Notes under the pieces: generated by a model | The model's database searches: none | Told to the model about the DNA's origin: nothing | Seen by the model: the letters and a program-made list of their open reading frames with translations, nothing else | DNA from: Tetmemena sp. SeJ-2015 | Taxonomy: Eukaryota > Ciliophora > Spirotrichea > Sporadotrichida > Oxytrichidae | Length of the DNA: 64,000 bases | Assembly: GCA_027382625.1 (NCBI GenBank) | Contig: JAJKFJ010021242.1 | Coordinates: forward strand, 27,418-91,417 | Reading direction: 5' to 3' | Translations under genes and position numbers: made by a program | In this document: piece by piece, positions 34,433 to 46,190 of the stretch | Position numbering within the stretch: the first letter of the stretch is position 1 | Layout: each line of letters begins with the position of its first letter

Positions 34433-35219
34433 TAAAACTTTAATTTATTCCCTTAAAATTTTTTCCCCCGTGGGTTAAACTTTTAAAATTAATTTAAAAA
34501 AAAGAATCCCAAGATTTAAATAGGGGAATAAAAAAGGTAAAAAAAATTTCAATAAAAATCCAAATTTTAACTTATTTTATTAAATTTAAAATTACTCTAT
34601 AAAAAATTAAAAATTTTTAAAACGAATATTTTCCCGGAAACCCGGGAAAATAAATGGAAAAACCCCAGGAGATACTCGCAACCCGATAGCCCTAAATCTC
34701 AAAAACACTTTTTGGGCCCTGACCCGGGAAAATTGAAAAAACCCCGCTCAAGACCTAAATTTAAGATCATAAGACCCAGAGGATGAATTTGGGCCCAAGA
34801 AGACGGGGTTGGCAGCTGGAGCTTCTTTTGAAACCCCAAATCATTGCGAACATCTAAACCCCCTCCGAAGAATTCGGGCCAAAAAACCCCCTAACCGGCC
34901 TCATTGCTAAGGAAAGAAAGGCTAAAACCTTAACAACTGTGGGGAAAAGAAAATTACCCAGGGTCATCTTAGACCCCAAAGAAAAATTTCCAAAGGGACC
35001 CTTTTTTAACTCTGGCTTCATAAGTGATATTTTGGCCCTCCGCGAAGTTCTTAGAGACCCCTCTAAAAAAAGCAAATGAAAATCCCCCAAGAAAACTCAA
35101 TCAAAAAAAACTGGGAAAGAAAACCCCAGAGAAAAGAATCGAGAGCCCAGCTTAAAAGTGGGGTTTCGTTTCATTACTGGGAAAGGGAGCTCGGGGGTAA
35201 ATACTTATACGAATTGAAA

Positions 35220-35940
35220 ATATGGGGCAAACTGTGAACTCGGAGAACGGAGAAACGATTAGTCAGCCAATGAGGGAAGAAGGCCTATGATAAACACAGA
35301 CTCTGGTAGAGTGGCCAGTATCCCCAACTACTTTGTCAGAGCGAAGTCTTGCTCAAAGAAAATTATCATGGGGCGTCTCAATCTATCCAGGAAAAAACTA
35401 AAAGCAATTTTAGAAAGGGGATGGGGCCGAAGGTCTGGCGGGCCCCTTGATGGGGCAAAAGGTTTTCCCAATCGGGCCCAAAATTTTCTTACAAAAGGGG
35501 GATTTGTCCAGAAAAAGATAAAGGAAAGCACTCGATTCCCCTTTAAAAAAAAAGCTTCCCGATAAGGTCCGAGAAACTCTGGGTCTTTCCCCATTTCCCC
35601 TCTCTGTTCTGAAAGAGTGGGAAAGGAGCGTTTTTAACGAGCTATAAAAAAAATATATTCGATCGCTCAGAGGACTAATTGTGAGGAGGCTGTCATTGGG
35701 CGCCACCTCGCAGCAGTTGAGTTCATAAATATCCTCAGCGAAGGAAAATAAATTATCAACATCGATGAAAGCAGCATCAATGTGATAAATGATTCGAAGA
35801 GATTGGTCTTACAAAGGGGGAAAAGTACTACAGCGACAAATCTCAGAGGCTTTACTAAGTCAATATTATCGCAGGTGTATCGAGCGATGGGCGAGTCTTC
35901 TTCTCGCTCCTCGAGGGTTCCCAACAAAAAGCAAAAAAGT
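35220..35940 (+). pseudogene. TBE/Tc1-mariner-type transposase fragments
   Basis: The core at about 35641-35840 reads AIKKIYSIAQRTNCEEAVIG, then LAAVEFINILSEGKQ and IINIDESSINVIND, with TAA as Gln. This fits the central part of the DDE transposase of TBE/Tec elements, in which the INxDE motif carries the second catalytic acidic residue. After a frame change, VNIIAGVSSDGRVFFSLLEG (about 35843-35920) matches the next conserved block. An upstream piece (35230-35390; TLVEWPVSPTTLSERSLAQRK) may be the N-terminal region. The ORF is broken by several frameshifts, many in homopolymer runs, so it is inactive or mis-sequenced. These elements act in germline DNA of spirotrichs. Confidence 0.6.
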
Positions 35941-37800
35941 ATACGCCCCTTTTTTTCCCTTAAATTGTCTCTGCTCTTAGAAAGGCCCGAAGGGGTTGGG
36001 GGGACAAAGCCCTTCTTCAAGCTCGACAAAAGCAACATATCACAGAATTTAGTTTCTCACGCGGGAACCTTTAGGCTTTTACCAAACAAGCAAAACTATA
36101 CTTGGGGGCCCTTTCCCTTTTAAAAAGGCTCCGGAAAAAAAGTTTTTTGCCCCCATCAAAGAGGAAAAATCGGAACCCCCACGCCCGGCAAACCCCCAAA
36201 GCAAAGGATGCCCATTCCCCACCCACTCTAAAGAAACACTTTAAATTACTTTGGTTTTGGGTTGCTGACTCTTTCGATGAAGCCCTCTGCAAAAGGCCCC
36301 TAAAGTATTTAACTTCTAAACAAAATGAGTATAGAAATGGGCTTTGCTCTGCATAAACAGCAAAACCCTCCCTTTAAAACAATTTCCCATTCAAAAATTT
36401 TTCATCCAGGGCCCATCTAGGGCCCAAAACCTTAAAAAATGAAAAAAACCCCCCCTGCCCCCAAAATAACATCCCCGTCTACGATTCGCCCGCTTTTCAT
36501 AAATGGAGAATAAGAAAAATTTTTTATCAGAATGAACTAAAGAATTCCCCAAATTTGGCTTTAAAATTGGGGGAAATTTGCTCATGTTGTTTCAGCATTT
36601 TTTACTCCCAATATTCAACTAACAAAAAAAAACCCCAAAACCAAAATCCCAAAAAACTTTCAGTCCCCCTATAAGATCAAAGGGAAACAGAAAAAACCCA
36701 AAATTTTGGGATGCCCACACTGGGGGCTAAAGCTTTGAGAAGTCAAGCTCCCGGAAAAGTCCCCACGGAAATCGAGCCCAATCTGTCCCTCGGGGACATT
36801 AGGTTTGGGTCCCCGAGAACACAAAATAAGCACTTTTTTGCTTTTCATGCGAGAATAAAATTCACTAAAAATACAGAAAAGCAAGGACACCCAAAAAAAG
36901 TGCAAAAAGGGGGGGCACAGCTGAGAAAACCCCCGGAGAACCCAAACCCGCTTAAATTAGAAAATATGGGGGAAAAACAGAAATTCGAAAGATTAGAGAA
37001 GGCAAAGTGGGGAAAGGCCCTTTGGACTCAAGGCAGCTTTAAAAAGCCCTTCATATCCTACGTGTCAGCCAAGCCTAAAAGCCCCAAACCCCCCCCTTCG
37101 CTCCTACAAATTTTTAGCGCGCCCCTTGGCTCGTTCTCCTTTGAGATTGAGAGCAGATGTGGAAAAAAAGATCATTTCTGGGAGAACTTGATGAAGATAG
37201 TGCATCGGACTATTAAATGCTATTCCAAGTCATAGTGATAGACCCAGCTTTAAAAATAATTTTTCCCCAAAATATCTCTCTAAAGCTGCGATAAGGGGAA
37301 TTCCAAAAATCGAGCTTTCTTACAATGGGAACCCCATATTTTAAATGGGGGCTCCCCCCAAATAAAAGAGGAATTTTGGCAAGCCCCAAATTTTTGGGGG
37401 AAGTGGGTACAACTTGAGAAAAAACATTGAAATGGGCAAGCTCCAAAATCTCAGGGGAATCTAATAAATTCGAAGCAACCCTAAAATTTAAAGGAGCATT
37501 GCTTATGGCTCCAAGGGCTCAATTGATAAATAGGTTCTTGAAAAAACCGCCTTCAGAAATCACTCACAAAATGAGGGGCCATTCTAGAAGCCCGAGGGGG
37601 CTCTGGGAAAAGGGTTGAAAAAGTAAATGTCGGGGTTTAAATGAGGTTGGAAATATTCGCCCGCCCCTTTATGCATTTAGAAAATTTTCAGTGCATGTGG
37701 GAAAAAGAAATTGGGAAAAAGGGTTTAAATATGAAATTGAATGAAATAGCAAAACAAGAGAGGGAATTTTCTTAAAAATAATTAGTAAAATAAAATTTGA
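35941..37800. other. Continuation of the decayed transposon-like region
   Basis: Homopolymer-rich DNA like 31-34 kb. Short ORFs on both strands have no supported product; some plus-strand pieces (for example LLWFWVADSFDEALCKRPLK near 36240-36300) could be 3' transposase remnants. Terminal inverted repeats were not found by eye. From about 37720 the base composition returns to the usual AT-rich type. Confidence 0.35.
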
Positions 37801-37989
37801 TTAAAACTTAAAAATCATGTTCATGCCCTTATACTATATTCGAATCTTATCATTGAAATATTTTAAAAAAATCCTTTTCTTGTGTCATTCAAAAATTTAA
37901 ATAATTAAAAAATAAATATTAAAAAAACGTTACAAATATCAAAAATGCATTATAATTTAACTTCTACTTCAAATCTTTATCTTTATTTA

Positions 37990-38909
37990 TTTATTTATTT
38001 AATAGAACTTAAAAAGCAAGTGCCACTAAACACTAAGAGCCCATTATTTCTCCTTAGAATAAGCAGCATGCCTTGGACTAATTGGAATCAAGTGCTCTAC
38101 CTATTTTTGGAGTTCAAATTTTCAATTCCTCTTACTCTAAATTTGATGATCCAGACGTTGAGGATATCTAAATTCTCAAGAATCCTCCTCCTAAGAAGAA
38201 GATTAAACAAAAACGACTCAAGCATAAATCCAGTCAGGAATTTGAATAAGAAATGAACTAAAACCATCAGAATTCAAATAATTCCTTAGACTTAGATGCA
38301 CATAAATAGCATCAAGAAGAGTAAAGCAGGAGATATGAGTAAGAGCTAAAGGTAGGAATGCAGAAAAAGAGGAAAGTTATAAATCCTATCATTGCTGACA
38401 TCATAATAGAAGCAGACGATAATCCTCAAGATGAACAGTAAAGTAGTCACGACTACACTAAGATTTCTTATTTTATGATTAGTCTTGAAAAGATCTCAGA
38501 GGAGTCTAAGAGTATATAATCTTCTGCTTATAAATCATCTCAATTGAAGAGGAAGAAGAATAAGAGACATACTGACAACAGCTTCAAAACTAACAATGCT
38601 AAGGATACTCTTTCAGTGAAATAGGTTTCTAAAACGGACTCTCAAAGGCAAATCATTTCACAAATGGAAAATCTTAATGTCCCAGATTAAAAATCATAGA
38701 ATGATGATGAATTCAATCAAATAGAGATTGAGGACCAAGACAATCTTGGGGATCCAAATTTACAAATATAATCTCCATAAAGTCTAAAATCACAGAAGCA
38801 AAAATAATTCGATTATAAGGATGGAGAATTGATTAACAATAAATAGAGAATAAATCATAGAAGAACCGGCGATAAATTTAAGGAAGTAAAAGTAGTCCCT
38901 TTATTATGA
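37990..38909 (+). CDS. Hypothetical Lys/Gln/Ser-rich protein, 3' part
   Basis: Open in one plus-strand frame from about 38003 to TGA 38907-38909 with frequent TAA/TAG as Gln. Translation is highly polar: KNPPPKKKIKQKRLKHKSSQ, then acidic patches (DDEFNQIEIEDQDNLGDPN). No domain. The start is not clear: the frame enters through an AT-rich stretch with TTTAATAG at about 38001, which looks like an intron acceptor, so a 5' exon may be missing, perhaps replaced by the transposon-like DNA on the left. Converges with the gene at 38971. Confidence 0.5.
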
Positions 38910-38970
38910 AATTATTTTCTCAGATTATTGGCATTTGTTTTATTTATCGAGAAAATTGGTATCGAAGTTT

Positions 38971-40329
38971 TCAATATAGATTAAATTGGGCATTGTTCTT
39001 CTTGAATTAAAATAAATAGAAGCCATCATTTAAAGGATCATCCCATGGTTTAACTTAGCCAAAGCCAACTGCTGGTTTAGCAAAATCTCTTAATCCAAAT
39101 CTAGTTTCAGGTATGTTAGTATTCTAATGAGAGTTGTTATCAAGGTCCTCAACAGGGCCAATCTTTTATAACTCCATTTATTTGTTAGCATTATCTACTA
39201 GATGCTTCATTTCAACTGCCACAGTCTGCCATGTGACTTGGCTCTTTTTTATGGTTATTTGCACCACAAATCTAACTGTGAGAAGCACGAGTAGAGCCGC
39301 TAAGATTATGAAAACACCCACAGAAACTGAGAAGATTATTGATATTTGCTGGAAGCTGATTCTGTCAACTAGCTGGTAAGTAAAATACATGGAAGCTCCC
39401 GCTACTGATCCTTGAACTACTATGAAAACATTTGAGTCCGCATCAAACTCATACTAAGTTCCTGTAACGCAAGTGACCTCGTTTGAGGTGGACTTGATGC
39501 TTGAGCCTGAGTTGATAAAGCAATTGGTCTAATAAATTGAGTCAACAGTTACTCTTATGTATTTGTTCTGAGTGTATTAAGTATCAGCTATTAGCCTCCA
39601 ACTGCAAATATCGTTTTAGCCGAACTCTAAAGTAGTCCCTCCCACTTGCTGTCCTTGATCTCCTACGTATAAAATCTTTGAGTAGCTATTTTAATCAAAG
39701 TCGAGAGTGGTTGAGGTTTGGAAGCACTTAGCAGTAGTAGTCGGGCAGAGGTAAAGCTTCATGGAGGTGGATTTGACTGTATCAGAGCATAAATATCTCC
39801 CTGTCTCAGAGCAATAATCAGCAGTGTTTGAAGTGTCACAGCAATATAATTAAAAGATATCCAGTCGACGCATCTTCATAAGGTACACAATACTGATGCA
39901 AACTTGTCCAGGATCTTAGACATTCTAAATTAATTTGGCTACAAAAGATGGTCAAAATTAAATCTAATATTCAATACTTTTTCTACCCTTGCTTATTAAA
40001 AAATTATTTTTTTTCATCAAAATTTCTGCAGAGGTTTTTATAAGCAAGATCTGAGCAACTCATTCTATTTTTTATTAATGATATCCAAATGTATATATAT
40101 TTTTGAGTTAAATATCGAAGTAGAGATATCTCACTGAGAGCTGTTTAGCTAATAAATAGCTATAAATTAATAGAGATTTAATTACTCTCTTAATAAATAC
40201 TTTACTATATTTGTTAGGAGTGGCCGAGGATGCCAAACATGAATAGCATGCTGAAGTTATAGTGTAGGAGAGAGTATTTTTGGAAAGTAAAGAAAAGCAA
40301 ATTATTAACAAATTATTGAGTTTTACCAT
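38971..40329 (-). CDS. Cys-rich ectodomain, single-pass membrane protein (paralogue B)
   Basis: First exon begins MVKLNNLLIICFSLLSKNTL (signal peptide) followed by SACYSCLASSATPNK; after an AT-rich intron region the ectodomain continues CVPYEDASTGYCCDTSNTAD, YCSETGRYLCSDTV, TNCFINSGSSIKSTSNEV. Then a helix (ISIIFSVSVGVFIILAALLV) and a tail of about 100 residues to TGA 38973-38971. Clearly homologous in order and Cys pattern to 40975-41885 and more distantly to 29910. The frame around GYCCD requires removing 13 nt flanked by ATAT (39844-39856). A surface receptor or adhesin role is plausible but unproven. Confidence 0.7.
39844..39856. other. 13-nt IES-like insertion flanked by ATAT
   Basis: ATAT occurs at 39844-39847 and 39857-39860. 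Deleting one copy plus the intervening 9 nt joins STGY to CCDTSNTAD in frame; the same position in the paralogue at 40975-41885 reads PTGKCCITGSSDG without insertion. The insertion is AT-only apart from one G/C pair and has no GT..AG borders, so it is not an intron. Could also be a small polymorphic insertion. Confidence 0.55.
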
Positions 40330-40434
40330 TAAAATATTCTATTTTTAATTCAAATAATCGTTCCTATTAAATCTGCAAAATAATGTCTTATTTATTTAAA
40401 TGCTATTTGTTTATTTTAATAGGTTTATTATCTA

Positions 40435-40734
40435 TCATTCAAAATCAAACTTATAAGGTCTAATCGTAATCTTAGGCTTGTGATTGACTTCACCATAAGG
40501 AGCAGTAGTTGGGGCTGTAGGAGGGAGCTAAGTAATTGCAGTTCTTGCACTGACAAGTCTTTCCACTTCTGTGTTCATTCTGGCTTGGTGATCAGCTTCT
40601 CCTGGAAGTTCGAGAGAGTTCAATTTTTCATCTTTATTCATCTTGCTGAAATATTCTTTCAAGCCTATCTATGGCACAGACAGGTAATCTGGTACGTGCG
40701 AGTTCTGCTTGCTTTGATGTCTTGGCATCGTCAT
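40435..40734 (-). CDS. Small hypothetical protein, 99 aa
   Basis: Clean open frame MTMPRHQSKQNSHVPDYLSV to ITIRPYKFDFE, TGA 40437-40435, no introns; one TAG and one TAG/TAA codon read as Gln. It is polar, with a Pro/Thr-rich centre (LPPTAPTTAPYGEV). Small proteins of this style are common among ciliary and cortical microtubule-associated proteins, but I recognise no family. Opposite-strand ORFs in the same place are shadows. It lies between the two Cys-rich paralogues. Confidence 0.6.
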
Positions 40735-40974
40735 GTATTATACAAATATTTTTAAAATAGGAGCGAAAGTTTTTACTTTCCAAAAGGAATTTGATAACTC
40801 TTAAATAAATATTGTTAGAAAGATTTCAAGATAAATCTCATTTATTGAAATGTGAAAATTTCAGTATTTATCTAGTGAAAAACAATTTTTACACATACAT
40901 ATAAATTCCTTAATTTATTTTAGCAATTTTTTTCAGTTATTACCTCTCAAACGATAATGGCCATAATAATTGAG

Positions 40975-41885
40975 TCAATCAATTTATTGCTCTATAATAT
41001 TTTCACAACGATTTAAAGCAGATAACTCATTCAAATGATCTTAATTTATAAATATTGGATGACTTTCTTTTTAAGGAAGTAAACTATATTAGGACTTTAC
41101 ATCTCTCGTAGTCTCTTCAAAGTCAATTTCCTAGCAAGCCAAACTATTAGTCCAAGCAAAATAATTTTAAATCAACAAGAGGAAAAATCCAAAACTAGAT
41201 CCAATGATTATTCCCATCCAGGCAGGGTCTGAAATTATTTGTACATTTTGATATGAAAACTAAGCAACTGGGTTTGTAAAGGTACCTTGAATAACTATAA
41301 ATGCAACTTGAGAGGTGTCTAACGTTACAGAACCCCCAGCAGACATTTTAGTTTAAGAGGTAATTGCGTCAATACTTGATCCCGACAGGATGTATACGTT
41401 AGCATTGGTGAGTTAGTCAACAGTGATCTTAACTTGTGTGTTGAAGGGTAAATTTGTGTCAGAAGTAAGAATGTAGGGGCAGATGTCGTTGGAGCTGAAT
41501 TCTAGGCCAGAGGTTACGCTTTGCTGAGTATTCCTAGACTTGAGGTTTCGTTAGGTCGTTCCGCAAATGGTTGAGTTGAAAGAGCAGAATAAGTATTTGT
41601 GGTAAGTAAAGCTTGTTGAAACTTTATTTGAGCAAAAGAACTAGTCATTAAGACAACCATCTGAAGATCCAGTGATGCAGCACTTCCCTGTCGGCTTGTC
41701 AAATGATAGCATGCAATTCTAAATATGTATTGCATGTATCAATATTGAACAAATAAAAATTAATACTTGGAGGCTGAGGAGCTTTGAAAGCAAAGTTGGC
41801 ATTAGGTATTTACATCAGCTATAGAGTAGCCTATTAATAACTCTTCAATGAAAAGCCAAAATATAATTGAAGCAAATTTTCTCAT
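40975..41885 (-). CDS. Cys-rich ectodomain, single-pass membrane protein (paralogue C)
   Basis: Starts MRKFASIIFWLFIEELLIG (signal peptide), then DVNTQCQLCFQSSSASKYQF; a 33-nt intron (GTTCAATATT..TATTTAG, near 41715-41747) leads into NCMLSFDKPTGKCCITGSSD, CLNDQFFCSNKV, TICGTTQRN and a Thr/Ser-rich part. One helix (WMGIIIGSSFGFFLLLIQ) and a short tail, TGA 40977-40975. Same domain order and Cys spacing as paralogue B (CC, then Y/F-C, then L/F-C), so the pair probably arose by duplication. Function unknown; extracellular recognition is likely. Confidence 0.72.
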
Positions 41886-41923
41886 TTTAAAGTTTAAAAT
41901 TAATTTATAATATCATTTAGTAA

Positions 41924-44900
41924 ATGAGCTTTCAAAAATAAGGCACTCTTAATGAGAGCAGTATCCAAAAAGATCTCAAGCCTCTCGATCATGAAAAGGT
42001 AAGATATTTTCATACTAAATTATTCCTAGATATACAGAGCAAAAGATTTACTGTTAGAGCTGCATCCACTCTCGTAAACTGAATTAGGAGGGGCACTACC
42101 TTTTATGAGGCCGATTCTAAGGTTTTTGTGTTTCAAAAAACAAACAGAGGGAATTACTGATGACTAAATATCTGAAGCATTACTTGAAAGAGAAATCACT
42201 ACAGATGAAACTTTATTAAAGATGCCTTCCCTCAAAAAGAAGAGAACTTATGTACTTTCAGCATTATTTCAAATTTATTTATGTTGACAAGTTAAAAGAG
42301 AATCTTAGGGTGTCTGGATATCATAGAAAAGGAGCAAAAAATTTCCAAGATCCGTTTATTAAGTATGGATACGGAGTGGTGGCCTTCTTTGATTTAATGA
42401 AGGCATTGATTCTCTTATTTGCTGTTCTCTCACTCCTCGCTCTTCCCACTATAATCTCTTTCAAAAAGCATTCTGCTATTTCCTCTTACTTTGGACTTGC
42501 ACAAACCACTATGGGCAACCTTGGTTCCTCAAGAGCTTTGTGTATACAGGCACCTCTTTAGCATGACAAGCTAGAAATTACTTGCAACAATTAGTATATC
42601 AAGAGAATTGTCTCAACAGGAATTATTTTTATTCTTCCTTCTGATGCAATTGAGAAAGATAGAAGAAAGTGCTAATTCAATAATCAGCCAACCGATGATT
42701 AATGCTACAAGTACTATGGCGAAAGTTTACTAGAGCAAGTATTTATTTTATTTATCATCTACATGTCTCAATAAAGATAAATGCGTAGTATCTGACTTTA
42801 GAAAAACGTTGCTCGACCTCGGAAGCAGTCCTTGCATTGAAGATGAGTCTTTGTTCTATGTTCAGATAGTTTGTGAAACTAAGGCAGATGAGCTTTCTGA
42901 AATAAGAAATATTGGATTGATGGGAGTATGTCTTGGAATGTTTATGTGTTTCCTGTATGTATTTGTGATATAATACAAATATCATACGAACGAACTAGAC
43001 TTCATAATTTGGGATTTAGAGACAGTCACCATTAATGATTACACAGTCGACTTAGAGCTGAATCAGAAATTATATTAAGAATACGACAATTTCCGACAAG
43101 ACAATCCTTTGCAAGAAGGTTAAACTCTGCACTAACATGTTAGCTAATTCCTCAAACAGCTAATTATTTATTTTGAATTGAAGAAAACATTTGCGAATAT
43201 GCTCTTAAGTAAAACAAAGAGGATTTAGTCAAAGGAGATAAGCTCAAAATAATGATGATGGAATTCGACTTCCAAAGAGGGGGACTTATTAAGCTAATGA
43301 TTGATAGAGGAACTTAAATCAAAAAGCTAAATTTTACATTTTATATTTCAAGAATAGAAGGAATGTTGAAGCCAAAATCAATAAGTTCAAATTGAGAAAT
43401 ACTAAAGAGCTCGAAAACCCTTGTAGAGTTTTTGTCACCTTTGAGTATACTGAGGGTCATAATCTCTTCATTCAAATGCTGAATGATCAAACTATTGAAG
43501 ATACCAAGCCTTACAAAGGATTGAATGCAGATTATTTTTTAGAGTCTGCTCCAATTCCCACAAATATTATTTGGCAATAAAGGAATCAAACCAAAGTTTA
43601 ATGGCTATCAAAACGCCTCTTCTCAATCTTGTTCATCTTTATAATTCTTGGCGGTACTATGTTTGGAGTTTTCTTCATCAGAAGATGGGGCTCTCGAGGA
43701 GTTGAACCATTCAAGAATTAGAATTGCTCGTGGGTTTGGAATTAGTATGGAGATACTCTTCCTAAATATGCTATGAAAGCTTATTCAGAGGAGATGGCAT
43801 ACTTTGAAAGTTTAAAAAATAAAAAGTGTTTTTACCCAGAACATTGAGTAAGAAGATCTGAATCTGATCACTTGCTTCTGCATTTAACACGATCCAAGCA
43901 TATTTTACTCCAGATTTAGGAACAGATTCAATCTTAAAGTAAATGAGACCATCCAAAATTTAGATCCTGATCAAGATCAAATGTGCTAGAAGTTTGAAGT
44001 TAATTACTTAACTGCAGAGGATATATTTATTTTAAAGGTCATTATTGCCGTTGAAATTAAAAATTTGGAATGAATGATTAAAAAATAATTTGTAATAACT
44101 ACTTTAGCAGCTAGACTATAGTGATGCTCAACTTTGTGCTAAGATATGTAGTAATTTTTGTTGTCAAGTTTATCGGATATGACACAGAAAGCAAGCAAAC
44201 ACTAAGGATTATGGTGTTTGTGTTTATAATCCAGTTTATCAATACGGATCTAATAATCCTACTGATGAACGCAGACCTCTCTCAATCAGGGTGGCCTTGG
44301 TTCCTTTCATTTATTTTAATTTAACAAGGGAAGACATCCTGACTTTACAGTATTTTGGTACAAAGATATTGGGCTTACTCTAATCAATGCCATGATTTTC
44401 AACATCTACTGGCCAGTGCTTGAATTTATAGGATTCTATTGCTTAAGATTTATACTGAGACAACTTGACAGAGGTCTCTCATTCAATAGCTGGAAAACTA
44501 GAGCGAGAACAATTTAGCAGTATGTGGATATATACTCAGGTCCAGAGTATATGATCCATTATAAGTACTCTGCAGTGCTCAACATCACTTTTATTACTTT
44601 CATGTTTGGAGCTGGAATGCCAATTTTATTCCCTATCGCTTTTCTGTCTTTCATTACTCTCTATGTTGTAGAAAGATTGATGGTAGCATACTCATATCTG
44701 CAGCCTCCAATGTTCGATGAGAGCCTAAATAGATTGACTATCAGAATCCTAATGTTCGCTCCACTGCTCTACACTACTGTGGGCTACTGGATGTTTAATA
44801 ACATTCAAATATTCTCAACTGAGGTTTTCACATTTAAAACTCTAAACTAAAACATCCAAACAGGCCATACTATCCTCTCAGCTTTCAAGTTCAATTTTGC

Positions 44901-45492
44901 AAGCCCTCTTCTGCTAATGACAGTCATTTTCTTAGCTTTGGCAGTGACTAGAAGATGGACTCTGCATTACATCAACAAAATGATTGGACTTGATATCGAG
45001 ATCTATAAGTATAAGCCAGAGGAGCAAGTTGGTTTTATTCATGCACTTAATAAGGAGCAGCGAGTTTGGATCATCAAGGAAGAAATGAAAGCGAGAGAGA
45101 AGTTTGGAATTAGCAAGCTCTCGGACGAGATCATAGAAAAGCTAGAGACTACTCCTTACAATAAGAACACTGAACTATTAGGAGTGATGACCTATCAAAT
45201 TCTTGACAATCCTATTTACTAGAAAATGTTCTAATACGTTCCAGAGGTACTCGACAACAGAGACAAGTACATCTTTGATGACTGGCAACTTAACTCACTC
45301 GGCTAATCCGATTACGTTAAAAAGAATCTCAACTCTTTCTAAACCTGTGCATAAATTTTTAATATCATTCATTTCATTATAAATTTTACATATCAAATTA
45401 AATCGCAAAATAGTCCTGACTTCTCAAAATTTATTTACTATTTAATTTATATTTCCTCCTAAATGCAAATTCAGTTTTTTATTGTAAAATGA
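41924..45492 (+). CDS. OSCA/TMEM63-like (CSC1-type) multi-pass membrane channel
   Basis: Starts MSFQKQGTLNESSIQKDL directly after a short divergent promoter region. Multiple exons encode about ten membrane helices. A cytosolic part with CRVFVTFEYTEGHNLF and, later, SAPIPTNIIWQ before a helix is like the RNA-recognition-like loop and P-x-D-I-x-W element of OSCA/TMEM63 proteins. The C-terminal part includes LIILLMNADLSQSGWP, YSGPEYMIHYKYSAVLN, FMFGAGMPILFPIAFLS and VERLMVAYSYLQPP. These proteins are mechanosensitive or osmosensitive cation channels in plants and animals. Introns are short; at least ten frame changes occur and were not all placed. The last exon ends at TGA 45490-45492. Confidence 0.6.
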
Positions 45493-45501
45493 AATTATAA
45501 A

Positions 45502-46136
45502 ATGGGAAATTGTATTAAAAATCTTTTGGATAGACTATTCCCAAGACCTAAACTCATACTAAACTGTTAATATTATTATGATAAAAATTTTATATTGTAT
45601 TAAGTTTAGTATTAGGTGAATTTGGAAGTGGGAAGTCTACTCTGCTTAAGTTAGTAAGTGGAGAACAATACAATATTGAGAAGATTGAGATGCCTCAGTC
45701 TGGGTTAGAAATGGAGCAGCTAAATTACAGAGATGACGTGCAGTTAGTGAGTTGGGACAATAACACGGATTGGATTAACAAGAACCTGCAACATTTATTC
45801 TACTAAGACGCTCTCGCTTTAGTATATGTGATTGATGGCTCTTAGCCTGAGAATGATTCAGAAAGGAAACAGCAAAGGGAATCATTCAAAAGAATTGTAG
45901 ATTAAAACTTTGACCTTAACCAGCCACTGCTCTTCATAGTTACAAAGCAAGATTTACCTGCAGAGGCAAAGGTCTCACTTGAAGAAGCTGACAAGTATTA
46001 CGGCCTAAGCAAATATAAGAAAAAGACACAGTGCAGATATGTAAGCTTAAGCCAAGATGAACCCTAAAAATGCATAGAGGCTTTTGAATGGATTGTTAAT
46101 TAAGTGCTATAAGATCATAATGTACCAAATTAATGA
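45502..46136 (+). CDS. Divergent ARF-like small GTPase
   Basis: MGNCIKNLLDRLFPRPKLIL with Gly2 for myristoylation, a 44-nt intron (45566-45609), then the P-loop LLGEFGSGKSTLLK. The G3 position reads LVSWDNNTDWINKN instead of WDxGGQ, so the catalytic Gln is missing and hydrolysis is probably weak. G4 is FIVTKQDLPAE (N/TKxD). G5 is not clear. Length of about 180 aa is normal for ARF/ARL. Starts only 10 bp after the stop of the channel gene on the same strand. Membrane traffic or ciliary cargo release are typical ARL roles; no more specific assignment. Confidence 0.75.
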
Positions 46137-46190
46137 AAATACTTCTCTTTTACTCCAAATCTAATCTTATGAATCAAAATATTATTAGAA

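Noticed and set aside
31949..37618. Many ORFs of 60-174 codons on both strands
   Set aside because: They overlap each other in several frames, are low in complexity (Pro/Gly/Lys/Phe from homopolymer runs) and have no recognisable domain. Only the transposase-like and accessory fragments are supported.
40480..40755. Plus-strand 91-aa ORF with several Cys
   Set aside because: Antisense to a cleaner minus-strand ORF that has a start, a stop and normal codon use; its upstream signal-peptide-like ORF breaks at an in-frame TGA.
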